Assembly: GCA_036172665.1 (NCBI GenBank)
Contig: CM069880.1
Location: 3,722,501-3,786,500, forward strand
Source: Prosopocoilus inquinatus
Taxonomy: Eukaryota; Arthropoda; Insecta; Coleoptera; Lucanidae
Length of the DNA stretch: 64,000 nucleotides
Reading direction: 5' to 3'
Below, piece by piece: positions 27,316-40,572 of the stretch. Position numbers and translations under genes: made by a program. Each line of letters opens with the position of its first letter. Within the stretch, counting starts at the first letter, position 1. Under the pieces are notes generated by a model, which ran no database searches, was not told the DNA's origin, and saw only the letters and a list, made by a program, of their open reading frames with translations.

Positions 27316-27911
27316 GCGTTGTTCCTGTGATGTATCTAATCGATCCTTACTCATCTCTCATGTTATTTGGCGTTTCGATGGACTCCAGTAACATTGATGT
27401 GAGTTACGAAGTTCTCGGACGCAGCTGAAGCTAGAAATAGTTTTAAAGGAAACAACACGCATTAGCGTTGTTACTGTGATGTATCTAATCGATCCTTACT
27501 CATCTATCATGTTATTTGGCGTTTCGATGGACTCCAGTAACTTTGATGTGAGATACGAAGTTCTCGGACGCAGCTGAAGCTAGAAATAGTTTTAAACGAA
27601 ACAACACCCATTAGCGTTGTTCCTGTGATGTATCTAATCGATCCTTACTTATCTACTATGTTATTTGAAGTTTCGATGGACTCCAGTAACTCTGATGTGA
27701 GATACGAAATTTTCGGACGCAGCAGAAGCTGGAAATAGTTTTGAACGAAACAACACGGATTAGCGTTGTTCCTGTGATGTATCTAAACGATCCTTACTTA
27801 TATAACATGTTATTTGACGTTTGGATGGACTCCAGTAAGTCTGATGTGAGATACAAAGTTTTTGGACGCAGCAGGAGCTGGAAATACTTTTAAACGAAAC
27901 AACACGTATTA
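27316..27911 (+). repeat. Four-monomer A-type cassette, occurrence 1
   Basis: Four A-type monomers (27316 CTCATCTCTC/AACATTGATG; 27465 TTTGGCG with TTACTGTG; 27614 ACACCCATTAG; 27763 CTTATATAAC with AATACTTTTAAACG). Here it sits at the A/B boundary. Its second monomer reads CATGTTATTTGG, as in occurrence 3. Confidence 0.88.
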
Positions 27912-30900
27912 GCGTTGTTCCTGTCCTGTATCTAATCGATCCTTACTTATCTATCCTGTTATTTGACTTTACGATGGACTCCAGTAACTCTGATGTGAGA
28001 TACGAAGTTCTCGGACTCAGCAGGAGCTGGAAATAGTTTTGAACGATATAACACGTATTAGCGTCGTTCCTGTGATGTATCAAATCGATCCTTACTTATC
28101 TATCATGTTATTTGACTTTACGATGGACTCCAGTATCTCTGATGTGAGATACGAGGTTCTCGGACTCAGCATTAGCTGGAAATAGTTTTGAAAGAAATAA
28201 CACGTATTAGCGTTGTTCCTGTGATGTATCTAATCGATCCTTACTTATCTATCTTGTTATTTGACGTTACGATGGACTCCAGTAACTCTGATGTGAGATA
28301 CGAAGTTTTCGGACGCAGCAGAGGCTGGAAATAGTTTTGAACGAAACAACACGTATTAGCGTTGTCCCTGTGATGTATCTAATCGATCCTTACTTATCTA
28401 TCATGTTATTTGACGTTACGATGCACTCCAGTAACTCTGATGTGAGATACGAAGTTCTCGGACGCAGCAGAAGCTGGAAATAGTTTTGAACCAAACAACA
28501 CGTATTAGCGTTGTTCCTGTGATGTATCTAATCGATCCTTACTTATCTACTATGTTATTTGACGTTTCAACGGACTCCAGTAACTCTGATGTGAAATACG
28601 AAGTTCTCGGACTCAGCATTAGCTGGAAATAGTTTTGAACGAAATAACACGTATTAGCGTTGTTCCTGTGATGTATCTAATCGATCCTTACTTATCTATC
28701 ATGTTATTTGACGTTACGATGCACTCCAGTAACTCTGATGTGAGATACGAAGTTCTCGGACGCAGCAGAAGCTGGAAATAGTTTTGAACGAAACAACACG
28801 TATTAGCGTTGTTCCTGTGATGTACCTAATCGATCCTTACTTATCTACTATGTTATTTGACGTTTCAACGGACTCCAGTAACTCTGATGTGAAATACGAA
28901 GTTCTCGGACTCAGCATTAGCTGGAAATAGTTTTGAACGAAATAACACGTATTAGCGTTGTTCCTGTGATGTATCTAATCGATCCTTACTTATCTATCTT
29001 GTTATTTGACGTTACGATGGACTCCAGTAACTCTGATGTGAGATACGAAGTTTTCGGACGCAGCAGAGGCTGGAAATAGTTTTGAACGAAACAACACGTA
29101 TTAGCGTTGTTCCTGTGATGTATCTAATCGATCCTTACTTATCTATCATGTTATTTGACGTTACGATGGACACCAGTAACTCTGATGTGAGATACGAAGT
29201 TCTCGGACGCAGCAAAAGCTGGAAATAGTTTTGAACGAAACAGCACGTATTAGCGTTGTTCCTGTGATGTATATAATCGATCCTTACTTATCTACCATGT
29301 TATTTGACGTTTCAACGGACTCCAGTAACTCTGATGAGAGATACGAAGTTCTCGGACTCAGCATTAGCTGGAAATAGTTTTGAACGAAATAACACGCATT
29401 AGCGTTGTTCCTGTGATGTATCTAATCGATCCTTACTTATCTATCTTGTTATTTGACGTTACGATGGACTCCAGTAACTCTGATATGAGATACGAAGTTC
29501 TCAGATGCAGCAGAAGCTGGAAATAGTTCTGAACGAAACAGCACGTATTAGCGTTGTTCCTGTGATGTATCTAATCGATCCTTACTTATCTACTATGTTA
29601 TTTGACGTTTCAACAGACTCCAGTAACTCTGATGTGATATACGAAGTTCTCGGACGCAGCAGAAGCTGGAAATAGTTTTGAACGAAACAACACGTATTAG
29701 CGTTGTTCCTGTGATGTATCTAATCGATCCTTATTTATCTACTATGTTATTTGACGTTTCAACGGACTCCAGTAACTCTGATGTGAGATACGAATTTCTC
29801 GGACTCAGCAATAGCTGGAAATAGTTCTGAAAGAAACAGCACGTATTAGCGTTGTTCCTGTGATGTATCTAATCGATCCTTACTTATCTATCATGTTGTT
29901 TGACGTTACGATGGACACCAGTAACTCTAATGTGAGATACGAATTTCTCGGACTCAGCATTAGCTGGAAATAGTTTTGAACGAAATAACACGTATTAGCG
30001 TTGTTCCTGTGATGTATCTAATCGATCCTTACTTATCTACTATGTTATTTGACTTTACGATGGACTCCAGTAACTTTGATGTGAAATACGAAGTTCTCAG
30101 ACGCAGCAGAAGCTGGAAATAGTTCTGAACGAAGCAGCACGTATTAGCGTTGTTCCTGTGATGTATCTAATCGATCCTTACTTATCTACTATGTTATTTG
30201 ACGTTTCAACAGACTCCAGTAACTCTGATGTGATATACGAAGTGCTCGGACGCACCAGAAGCTAAAAATAGTTTTGAACGAAACAACACGTATTAGCGTT
30301 GTTCCTGTGATGTATCTAATCGATCCTTACTTATCTATCTTGTTATTTGACTTTACGATGGACTCCAGTAACTCTGATGTGAGATACGAAGTTCTCGGAC
30401 TCAGCAGGAGCTGGAAATAGTTTTGAACGAAATAACACGTACTAGCGTTGTTCCTGTGATGTATCTAGTCAATCCTTACTTATCTATCATGTTATTTGAC
30501 GTTACGATGCACTCCAGTAACTCTGATGAGAGATACGAAGTTCTCGGACGCAGCAGAGGCTGGAAATAGTTTTGAACGAAACAACACGTATTAGCGTTGT
30601 TCCTGTGATGTATCTAATCGATCCTTACTTATCTATCATGTTATTTGACGTTACGATGCACTCCAGTAACTCTGATGTGAGATACGAAATTCTCGGACGC
30701 AGCAGAAGCTGGAAATAGTTTTGAACGAATCAACACGTATTAGCGTTGTTCCTGTGATGTATCTAATCGATCCTTACTTATCTACTATGTTATTTGACGT
30801 TTCAACGGACTCCAGTAACTCTGTTGTGAAATACGAAGTTCTCGGACTCAGCATTAGCTGGAAATAGTTTTGAACGAAATAACACGTATTAGCGTTGTTC

Positions 30901-32530
30901 CTGTGATGTATCTAATCGATCCTTACTTATCTATCTTGTTATTTGACGTTACGATGCACTCCAGTAACTCTGATGTGAGATACGAAGTTCTCGGACGCAG
31001 CAGAAGCTGGAAATAGTTTTGAACGAAACAACACGTATTAGCGTTGTTCCTGTGATGTATCTAATCGATCCTTACTTATCTACTATGTTATTTGACGTTT
31101 CAACGGACTCCAGTAACTCTGATGTGAAATACGAAGTTCTCGGACTCAGCATTAGCTGGAAATAGTTTTGAACGAAATAACACGTATTAGCGTTGTTCCT
31201 GTGATGTATCTAATCGATCCTTACTTATCTATCTTGTTATTTGACGTTACGATGGACTCCAGTAACTCTGATGTGAGATACGATGTTTTCGGACGCAGCA
31301 GAGGCTGGAAATAGTTTTGAACGAAACAACACGTATTAGCGTTGTTCCTGTGATGTATCTAATCGATCCTTACTTATCTACTATGTTATTTGACTTTACG
31401 ATGGACTCCAGTAACTTTGATGTGAAATACGAAGTTCTCAGACGCAGCAGAAGCTGGAAATAGTTCTGAACGAAACAGCACGTATTAGCGTTGTTCCTGT
31501 GATGTATCTAATCGATCCTTACTTATCTGCTATGTTATTTGACGTTTCAACAGACTCCAGTAACTCTGATGTGATATACGAAGTTCTCGGACGCACCAGA
31601 AGCTGGAAATAGTTTTGAACGAAACAACACGTATTAGCGTTGTTCCGGTGATGTATCTAATCGATCCTTACTTATCTACTATGTTATTTGGCGTTTCAAC
31701 GGACTCCAGTAACTCTGATGTGAGATACGAATTTCTAGGACTCAGCAATAGCTGTAAATAGTTTTGAACGAAATAACACGTATTAGCGTTGTTCCTGTTA
31801 TGTATCTAATCGATCCTTACTTATCTATCATGTTGTTTGACGTTACGAAGGACACCAGTAACTCTGATGTGAGATACGAAGTTCTCGGACGCAGCAGGAG
31901 CTGGAAATAGTTCTGAACGAAACAACACGTATTAGCGTTATTCCTGTGATATATCTAATCGATCCTTACTTATCTACTATGTTATTTGACGTTTCAACGG
32001 ACTCCAGTAACTCTGATGTGAGATACGAGGTTCTCGGACTCAGCAGGAGCTGGAAATAGTTTTGAACGAAATAACACGTATTAGCGTTGTTCCTGTGATG
32101 TATCTAGTCAATCCTTACTTATCTATCATGTTATTTGACGTTACGATGCACTCCAGTAACTCTGATTTGAGATACGAAGTTCTCGGACGCAGCAGAAGCT
32201 GGAAATAGTTTCGAACGAAACAACAATTATTAGCGTTGTTCCTGTGAAGTATCTAATCGATCCTTACTTATCTACTATGTTATTTGAAGTTTCAACGGAC
32301 TCCAGTAACTCTAATGTGAGATACGAAGTTCTCGGACTCAGCATTAGCTGGAAATAGTTTTGAACGAAATAACACGTATTAGCGTTGTTCCTGTGATGTA
32401 TCTAATCGATCCTTACTTATCTATCTTGTTATTTGACGTTACGATGGACTCCAGTAACTCTGATGTGAGATACGAAGTTTTCGGACGCAGCAGAAGCTGG
32501 AAATAGTTTTGAACGAAACAACACGTATTA

Positions 32531-32677
32531 GCGTTGTTCCTGTGATGTATCTAATCGATCCTTACTTATCTACTATGTTATTTGACTTTACGATGGACTA
32601 TAGTAACTGATGTGAGATACGAAGTTCTCGGACTCAGCAGGAGCTGGAAATAGTTTTGAACGAAATAACACGTATTA
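32531..32677 (+). repeat. 147-bp CT-deletion monomer (marker of the 9-mer tail)
   Basis: AACTGATGTG replaces AACTCTGATGTG. Equivalent 147-bp monomers are at 39234-39380, 44894-45040, 46531-46677, 52191-52337 and 59595-59741. Two alleles exist: GGACTATAG upstream of the deletion (32531, 39234, 46531) and GGACTCCAG (44894, 52191, 59595). They trace the ancestry of HOR copies. Confidence 0.9.
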
Positions 32678-33273
32678 GCGTTGTTCCTGTGATGTATCTA
32701 ATCGATCCTTACTTATCTATCATGTTGTTTGACGTTACGATGGACTCCAGTAACTCTGATGTGAGATACGAAGTTCTCGGACTCAGCATTAGCTGGAAAT
32801 AGTTCTGAACGAAACAACACGTATTATCGTTGTTCCTGTGATGTATTTAATCGATCCTTACTCATCTATCATGTTATTTGACTTTACGATGGACTCCAGT
32901 AACTCTGATGTGAGATTCGAAGTTCTCGGACTCAGCAGGAGCTGGAAATAGTTTTGAACGAGATAACACGTATTAGCGTTGTTCCTGTGATGTATCTAAT
33001 CGATCCTTACTTATCTATCTTGTTATTTGACGTTACGATGCACTCCAGTAACTCTGATGTGAGATACGAAGTTCTCGGACGCAGCAGAAGCTGGAAATAG
33101 TTTTGAACGAAACAACACGTATTAGCGTCGTTCCTGTGATGTACCTAATCGATCCTTACTTATCTATCATGTTATTTGACTTTACGATGGACTCCAGTAA
33201 CTCTGATGTGAGATACGAAGTTCTCGGACTCAGCAGGAGCTGGAAATAGTTTTGAACGAAATAGCACGTATTA

Positions 33274-33869
33274 GCGTTGTTCCTGTGATGTATCTAATCG
33301 ATCCTTACTCATCTCTCATGTTATTTGGCGTTTCGATGGACTCCAGTAACATTGATGTGAGTTACGAAGTTCTCGGACGCAGCTGAAGCTAGAAATAGTT
33401 TTAAAGGAAACAACACGCATTAGCGTTGTTACTGTGATGTATCTAATCGATCCTTACTCATCTATCATGTTGTCTGGCGTTTCGATGGACTCCAGTAACT
33501 TTGATGTGAGATACGAAGTTCTCGGACGCAGCTGAAGCTAGAAATAGTTTTAAACGAAACAACACCCATTAGCGTTGTTCCTGTGATGTATCTAATCGAT
33601 CCTTACTTATCTACTATGTTATTTGAAGTTTCGATGGACTCCAGTAACTCTGATGTGAGATACGAAATTTTCGGACGCAGCAGAAGCTGGAAATAGTTTT
33701 GAACGAAACAACACGGATTAGCGTTGTTCCTGTGATGTATCTAAACGATCCTTACTTATATAACATGTTATTTGACGTTTGGATGGACTCCAGTAAGTCT
33801 GATGTGAGATACAAAGTTTTTGGACGCAGCAGGAGCTGGAAATACTTTTAAACGAAACAACACGTATTA
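33274..33869 (+). repeat. Four-monomer A-type cassette, occurrence 2 (orphan)
   Basis: The same four monomers, but followed immediately by another cassette instead of the TGTCCTG monomer. Its second monomer carries CATGTTGTCTGG, the allele of occurrences 4 and 5, so it is not a simple copy of its right-hand neighbour. The doubled cassette (8 A-type monomers, 33274-34465) marks an unequal-exchange junction between HOR copies. Confidence 0.88.
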
Positions 33870-34465
33870 GCGTTGTTCCTGTGATGTATCTAATCGATCC
33901 TTACTCATCTCTCATGTTATTTGGCGTTTCGATGGACTCCAGTAACATTGATGTGAGTTACGAAGTTCTCGGACGCAGCTGAAGCTAGAAATAGTTTTAA
34001 AGGAAACAACACGCATTAGCGTTGTTACTGTGATGTATCTAATCGATCCTTACTCATCTATCATGTTATTTGGCGTTTCGATGGACTCCAGTAACTTTGA
34101 TGTGAGATACGAAGTTCTCGGACGCAGCTGAAGCTAGAAATAGTTTTAAACGAAACAACACCCATTAGCGTTGTTCCTGTGATGTATCTAATCGATCCTT
34201 ACTTATCTACTATGTTATTTGAAGTTTCGATGGACTCCAGTAACTCTGATGTGAGATACGAAATTTTCGGACGCAGCAGAAGCTGGAAATAGTTTTGAAC
34301 GAAACAACACGGATTAGCGTTGTTCCTGTGATGTATCTAAACGATCCTTACTTATATAACATGTTATTTGACGTTTGGATGGACTCCAGTAAGTCTGATG
34401 TGAGATACAAAGTTTTTGGACGCAGCAGGAGCTGGAAATACTTTTAAACGAAACAACACGTATTA
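33870..34465 (+). repeat. Four-monomer A-type cassette, occurrence 3
   Basis: Opens HOR copy 2 and has the CATGTTATTTGG allele in its second monomer, shared with occurrence 1. It is followed by TGTCCTGTATC at 34466, the normal HOR continuation. Confidence 0.88.
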
Positions 34466-37400
34466 GCGTTGTTCCTGTCCTGTATCTAATCGATCCTTAC
34501 TTATCTATCCTGTTATTTGACTTTACGATGGACTCCAGTAACTCTGATGTGAGATACGAAGTTCTCGGACTCAGCAGGAGCTGGAAATAGTTTTGAACGA
34601 TATAACACGTATTAGCGTCGTTCCTGTGATGTATCAAATCGATCCTTACTTATCTATCATGTTATTTGACTTTACGATGGACTCCAGTATCTCTGATGTG
34701 AGATACGAGGTTCTCGGACTCAGCATTAGCTGGAAATAGTTTTGAAAGAAATAACACGTATTAGCGTTGTTCCTGTGATGTATCTAATCGATCCTTACTT
34801 ATCTATCTTGTTATTTGACGTTACGATGGACTCCAGTAACTCTGATGTGAGATACGAAGTTTTCGGACGCAGCAGAGGCTGGAAATAGTTTTGAACGAAA
34901 CAACACGTATTAGCGTTGTCCCTGTGATGTATCTAATCGATCCTTACTTATCTATCATGTTATTTGACGTTACGATGCACTCCAGTAACTCTGATGTGAG
35001 ATACGAAGTTCTCGGACGCAGCAGAAGCTGGAAATAGTTTTGAACCAAACAACACGTATTAGCGTTGTTCCTGTGATGTATCTAATCGATCCTTACTTAT
35101 CTACTATGTTATTTGACGTTTCAACGGACTCCAGTAACTCTGATGTGAAATACGAAGTTCTCGGACTCAGCATTAGCTGGAAATAGTTTTGAACGAAATA
35201 ACACGTATTAGCGTTGTTCCTGTGATGTATCTAATCGATCCTTACTTATCTATCATGTTATTTGACGTTACGATGCACTCCAGTAACTCTGATGTGAGAT
35301 ACGAAGTTCTCGGACGCAGCAGAAGCTGGAAATAGTTTTGAACGAAACAACACGTATTAGCGTTGTTCCTGTGATGTACCTAATCGATCCTTACTTATCT
35401 ACTATGTTATTTGACGTTTCAACGGACTCCAGTAACTCTGATGTGAAATACGAAGTTCTCGGACTCAGCATTAGCTGGAAATAGTTTTGAACGAAATAAC
35501 ACGTATTAGCGTTGTTCCTGTGATGTATCTAATCGATCCTTACTTATCTATCTTGTTATTTGACGTTACGATGGACTCCAGTAACTCTGATGTGAGATAC
35601 GAAGTTTTCGGACGCAGCAGAGGCTGGAAATAGTTTTGAACGAAACAACACGTATTAGCGTTGTTCCTGTGATGTATCTAATCGATCCTTACTTATCTAT
35701 CATGTTATTTGACTTTACGATGGACACCAGTAACTCTGATGTGAGATACGAAGTTCTCGGACGCAGCAAAAGCTGGAAATAGTTTTGAACGAAACAGCAC
35801 GTATTAGCGTTGTTCCTGTGATGTATATAATCGATCCTTACTTATCTACCATGTTATTTGACGTTTCAACGGACTCCAGTAACTCTGATGAGAGATACGA
35901 AGTTCTCGGACTCAGCATTAGCTGGAAATAGTTTTGAACGAAATAACACGCATTAGCGTTGTTCCTGTGATGTATCTAATCGATCCTTACTTATCTATCT
36001 TGTTATTTGACGTTACGATGGACTCCAGTAACTCTGATATGAGATACGAAGTTCTCAGATGCAGCAGAAGCTGGAAATAGTTCTGAACGAAACAGCACGT
36101 ATTAGCGTTGTTCCTGTGATGTATCTAATCGATCCTTACTTATCTACTATGTTATTTGACGTTTCAACAGACTCCAGTAACTCTGATGTGATATACGAAG
36201 TTCTCGGACGCAGCAGAAGCTGGAAATAGTTTTGAACGAAACAACACGTATTAGCGTTGTTCCTGTGATGTATCTAATCGATCCTTATTTATCTACTATG
36301 TTATTTGACGTTTCAACGGACTCCAGTAACTCTGATGTGAGATACGAATTTCTCGGACTCAGCAATAGCTGGAAATAGTTCTGAAAGAAACAGCACGTAT
36401 TAGCGTTGTTCCTGTGATGTATCTAATCGATCCTTACTTATCTATCATGTTGTTTGACGTTACGATGGACACCAGTAACTCTAATGTGAGATACGAATTT
36501 CTCGGACTCAGCATTAGCTGGAAATAGTTTTGAACGAAATAACACGTATTAGCGTTGTTCCTGTGATGTATCTAATCGATCCTTACTTATCTACTATGTT
36601 ATTTGACTTTACGATGGACTCCAGTAACTTTGATGTGAAATACGAAGTTCTCAGACGCAGCAGAAGCTGGAAATAGTTCTGAACGAAGCAGCACGTATTA
36701 GCGTTGTTCCTGTGATGTATCTAATCGATCCTTACTTATCTACTATGTTATTTGACGTTTCAACAGACTCCAGTAACTCTGATGTGATATACGAAGTGCT
36801 CGGACGCACCAGAAGCTAAAAATAGTTTTGAACGAAACAACACGTATTAGCGTTGTTCCTGTGATGTATCTAATCGATCCTTACTTATCTATCTTGTTAT
36901 TTGACTTTACGATGGACTCCAGTAACTCTGATGTGAGATACGAAGTTCTCGGACTCAGCAGGAGCTGGAAATAGTTTTGAACGAAATAACACGTACTAGC
37001 GTTGTTCCTGTGATGTATCTAGTCAATCCTTACTTATCTATCATGTTATTTGACGTTACGATGCACTCCAGTAACTCTGATGAGAGATACGAAGTTCTCG
37101 GACGCAGCAGAGGCTGGAAATAGTTTTGAACGAAACAACACGTATTAGCGTTGTTCCTGTGATGTATCTAATCGATCCTTACTTATCTATCATGTTATTT
37201 GACGTTACGATGCACTCCAGTAACTCTGATGTGAGATACGAAATTCTCGGACGCAGCAGAAGCTGGAAATAGTTTTGAACGAATCAACACGTATTAGCGT
37301 TGTTCCTGTGATGTATCTAATCGATCCTTACTTATCTACTATGTTATTTGACGTTTCAACGGACTCCAGTAACTCTGTTGTGAAATACGAAGTTCTCGGA

Positions 37401-39976
37401 CTCAGCATTAGCTGGAAATAGTTTTGAACGAAATAACACGTATTAGCGTTGTTCCTGTGATGTATCTAATCGATCCTTACTTATCTACTATGTTATTTGA
37501 CGTTTCAACGGACTCCAGTAACTCTGATGTGAAATACGAAGTTCTCGGACTCAGCATTAGCTGGAAATAGTTTTGAACGAAATAACACGTATTAGCGTTG
37601 TTCCTGTGATGTATCTAGTCAATCCTTACTTATCTATCTTGTTATTTGACGTTACGATGCACTCCAGTAACTCTGATGTGAGATACGAAGTTCTCGGACG
37701 CAGCAGAAGCTGGAAATAGTTTTGAACGAAACAACACGTATTAGCGTTGTTCCTGTGATGTATCTAATCGATCCTTACTTATCTACTATGTTATTTGACG
37801 TTTCAACGGACTCCAGTAACTCTGATGTGAAATACGAAGTTCTCGGACTCAGCATTAGCTGGAAATAGTTTTGAACGAAATAACACGTATTAGCGTTGTT
37901 CCTGTGATGTATCTAATCGATCCTTACTTATCTATCTTGTTATTTGACGTTACGATGGACTCCAGTAACTCTGATGTGAGATACGATGTTTTCGGACGCA
38001 GCAGAGGCTGGAAATAGTTTTGAACGAAACAACACGTATTAGCGTTGTTCCTGTGATGTATCTAATCGATCCTTACTTATCTACTATGTTATTTGACTTT
38101 ACGATGGACTCCAGTAACTTTGATGTGAAATACGAAGTTCTCAGACGCAGCAGAAGCTGGAAATAGTTCTGAACGAAACAGCACGTATTAGCGTTGTTCC
38201 TGTGATGTATCTAATCGATCCTTACTTATCTGCTATGTTATTTGACGTTTCAACAGACTCCAGTAACTCTGATGTGATATACGAAGTTCTCGGACGCACC
38301 AGAAGCTGGAAATAGTTTTGAACGAAACAACACGTATTAGCGTTGTTCCGGTGATGTATCTAATCGATCCTTACTTATCTACTATGTTATTTGGCGTTTC
38401 AACGGACTCCAGTAACTCTGATGTGAGATACGAATTTCTAGGACTCAGCAATAGCTGTAAATAGTTTTGAACGAAATAACACGTATTAGCGTTGTTCCTG
38501 TTATGTATCTAATCGATCCTTACTTATCTATCATGTTGTTTGACGTTACGAAGGACACCAGTAACTCTGATGTGAGATACGAAGTTCTCGGACGCAGCAG
38601 GAGCTGGAAATAGTTCTGAACGAAACAACACGTATTAGCGTTATTCCTGTGATATATCTAATCGATCCTTACTTATCTACTATGTTATTTGACGTTTCAA
38701 CGGACTCCAGTAACTCTGATGTGAGATACGAGGTTCTCGGACTCAGCAGGAGCTGGAAATAGTTTTGAACGAAATAACACGTATTAGCGTTGTTCCTGTG
38801 ATGTATCTAGTCAATCCTTACTTATCTATCATGTTATTTGACGTTACGATGCACTCCAGTAACTCTGATTTGAGATACGAAGTTCTCGGACGCAGCAGAA
38901 GCTGGAAATAGTTTCGAACGAAACAACAATTATTAGCGTTGTTCCTGTGAAGTATCTAATCGATCCTTACTTATCTACTATGTTATTTGAAGTTTCAACG
39001 GACTCCAGTAACTCTAATGTGAGATACGAAGTTCTCGGACTCAGCATTAGCTGGAAATAGTTTTGAACGAAATAACACGTATTAGCGTTGTTCCTGTGAT
39101 GTATCTAATCGATCCTTACTTATCTATCTTGTTATTTGACGTTACGATGGACTCCAGTAACTCTGATGTGAGATACGAAGTTTTCGGACGCAGCAGAAGC
39201 TGGAAATAGTTTTGAACGAAACAACACGTATTAGCGTTGTTCCTGTGATGTATCTAATCGATCCTTACTTATCTACTATGTTATTTGACTTTACGATGGA
39301 CTATAGTAACTGATGTGAGATACGAAGTTCTCGGACTCAGCAGGAGCTGGAAATAGTTTTGAACGAAATAACACGTATTAGCGTTGTTCCTGTGATGTAT
39401 CTAATCGATCCTTACTTATCTATCATGTTGTTTGACGTTACGATGGACTCCAGTAACTCTGATGTGAGATACGAAGTTCTCGGACTCAGCATTAGCTGGA
39501 AATAGTTCTGAACGAAACAACACGTATTATCGTTGTTCCTGTGATGTATTTAATCGATCCTTACTCATCTATCATGTTATTTGACTTTACGATGGACTCC
39601 AGTAACTCTGATGTGAGATTCGAAGTTCTCGGACTCAGCAGGAGCTGGAAATAGTTTTGAACGAGATAACACGTATTAGCGTTGTTCCTGTGATGTATCT
39701 AATCGATCCTTACTTATCTATCTTGTTATTTGACGTTACGATGCACTCCAGTAACTCTGATGTGAGATACGAAGTTCTCGGACGCAGCAGAAGCTGGAAA
39801 TAGTTTTGAACGAAACAACACGTATTAGCGTCGTTCCTGTGATGTACCTAATCGATCCTTACTTATCTATCATGTTATTTGACTTTACGATGGACTCCAG
39901 TAACTCTGATGTGAGATACGAAGTTCTCGGACTCAGCAGGAGCTGGAAATAGTTTTGAACGAAATAGCACGTATTA
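33870..39976 (+). repeat. B-domain HOR copy 2 (41 monomers, 6107 bp)
   Basis: Matches copy 1 at offset 6554 up to about 37445 and at offset 6703 afterwards. The change is one extra GTTTCAACGG/GTGAAATAC monomer at 37446. A substitution seen between copies is GACGTTACG at about 29158 versus GACTTTACG at about 35712. It carries the GGACTATAG CT-deletion allele, as copy 1 does. Confidence 0.88.
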
Positions 39977-40572
39977 GCGTTGTTCCTGTGATGTATCTAA
40001 TCGATCCTTACTCATCTCTCATGTTATTTGGCGTTTCGATGGACTCCAGTAACATTGATGTGAGTTACGAAGTTCTCGGACGCAGCTGAAGCTAGAAATA
40101 GTTTTAAAGGAAACAACACGCATTAGCGTTGTTACTGTGATGTATCTAATCGATCCTTACTCATCTATCATGTTGTCTGGCGTTTCGATGGACTCCAGTA
40201 ACTTTGATGTGAGATACGAAGTTCTCGGACGCAGCTGAAGCTAGAAATAGTTTTAAACGAAACAACACCCATTAGCGTTGTTCCTGTGATGTATCTAATC
40301 GATCCTTACTTATCTACTATGTTATTTGAAGTTTCGATGGACTCCAGTAACTCTGATGTGAGATACGAAATTTTCGGACGCAGCAGAAGCTGGAAATAGT
40401 TTTGAACGAAACAACACGGATTAGCGTTGTTCCTGTGATGTATCTAAACGATCCTTACTTATATAACATGTTATTTGACGTTTGGATGGACTCCAGTAAG
40501 TCTGATGTGAGATACAAAGTTTTTGGACGCAGCAGGAGCTGGAAATACTTTTAAACGAAACAACACGTATTA
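39977..40572 (+). repeat. Four-monomer A-type cassette, occurrence 4
   Basis: Opens HOR copy 3, with the CATGTTGTCTGG allele in its second monomer. The TGTCCTGTATC monomer follows at 40573. Confidence 0.88.

Larger units (their letters stand above)
1..27911 (+). repeat. A-type satellite domain with marker-defined HORs
   Basis: A-type monomers predominate here. A 146-bp variant, whose linker reads AAATGAAACACGC after losing 3 bp, marks HOR periodicity. Such monomers end at 100, 1736, 2925, 4710, 6048, 6790, 12151, 12890, 14526, 16311, 17053, 18540, 19878, 21365, 23597, 25233 and 27017. The spacing is therefore 11, 8, 12, 9, 5, 36, 5, 11, 12, 5, 10, 9, 10, 15, 11 and 12 monomers. HOR length is not fixed, which is the pattern left by repeated unequal exchange. 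A-type monomers are themselves a mixture of about a dozen subtypes that recur in a partly conserved order. Confidence 0.9.
27316..33273 (+). repeat. B-domain HOR copy 1 (40 monomers, 5958 bp)
   Basis: Opens with the 596-bp A-type cassette, then a TGTCCTGTATC/TATCCTG monomer at 27912, and ends with the TAGCACG-linked monomer at 33125. Length is 40 x 149 - 2; the missing two bases are the CT deletion in monomer 32531-32677. The last nine monomers (from 31935, TTATTCCTGTGATATATC) form a tail module found again in other copies. Confidence 0.88.

Noticed and set aside
27316..27911. A-type cassette as a mobile element
   Set aside because: It is bounded by monomer phase, with no inverted or long terminal repeats and no target duplication. 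Its recurrence at HOR spacing is explained by amplification with the HOR.
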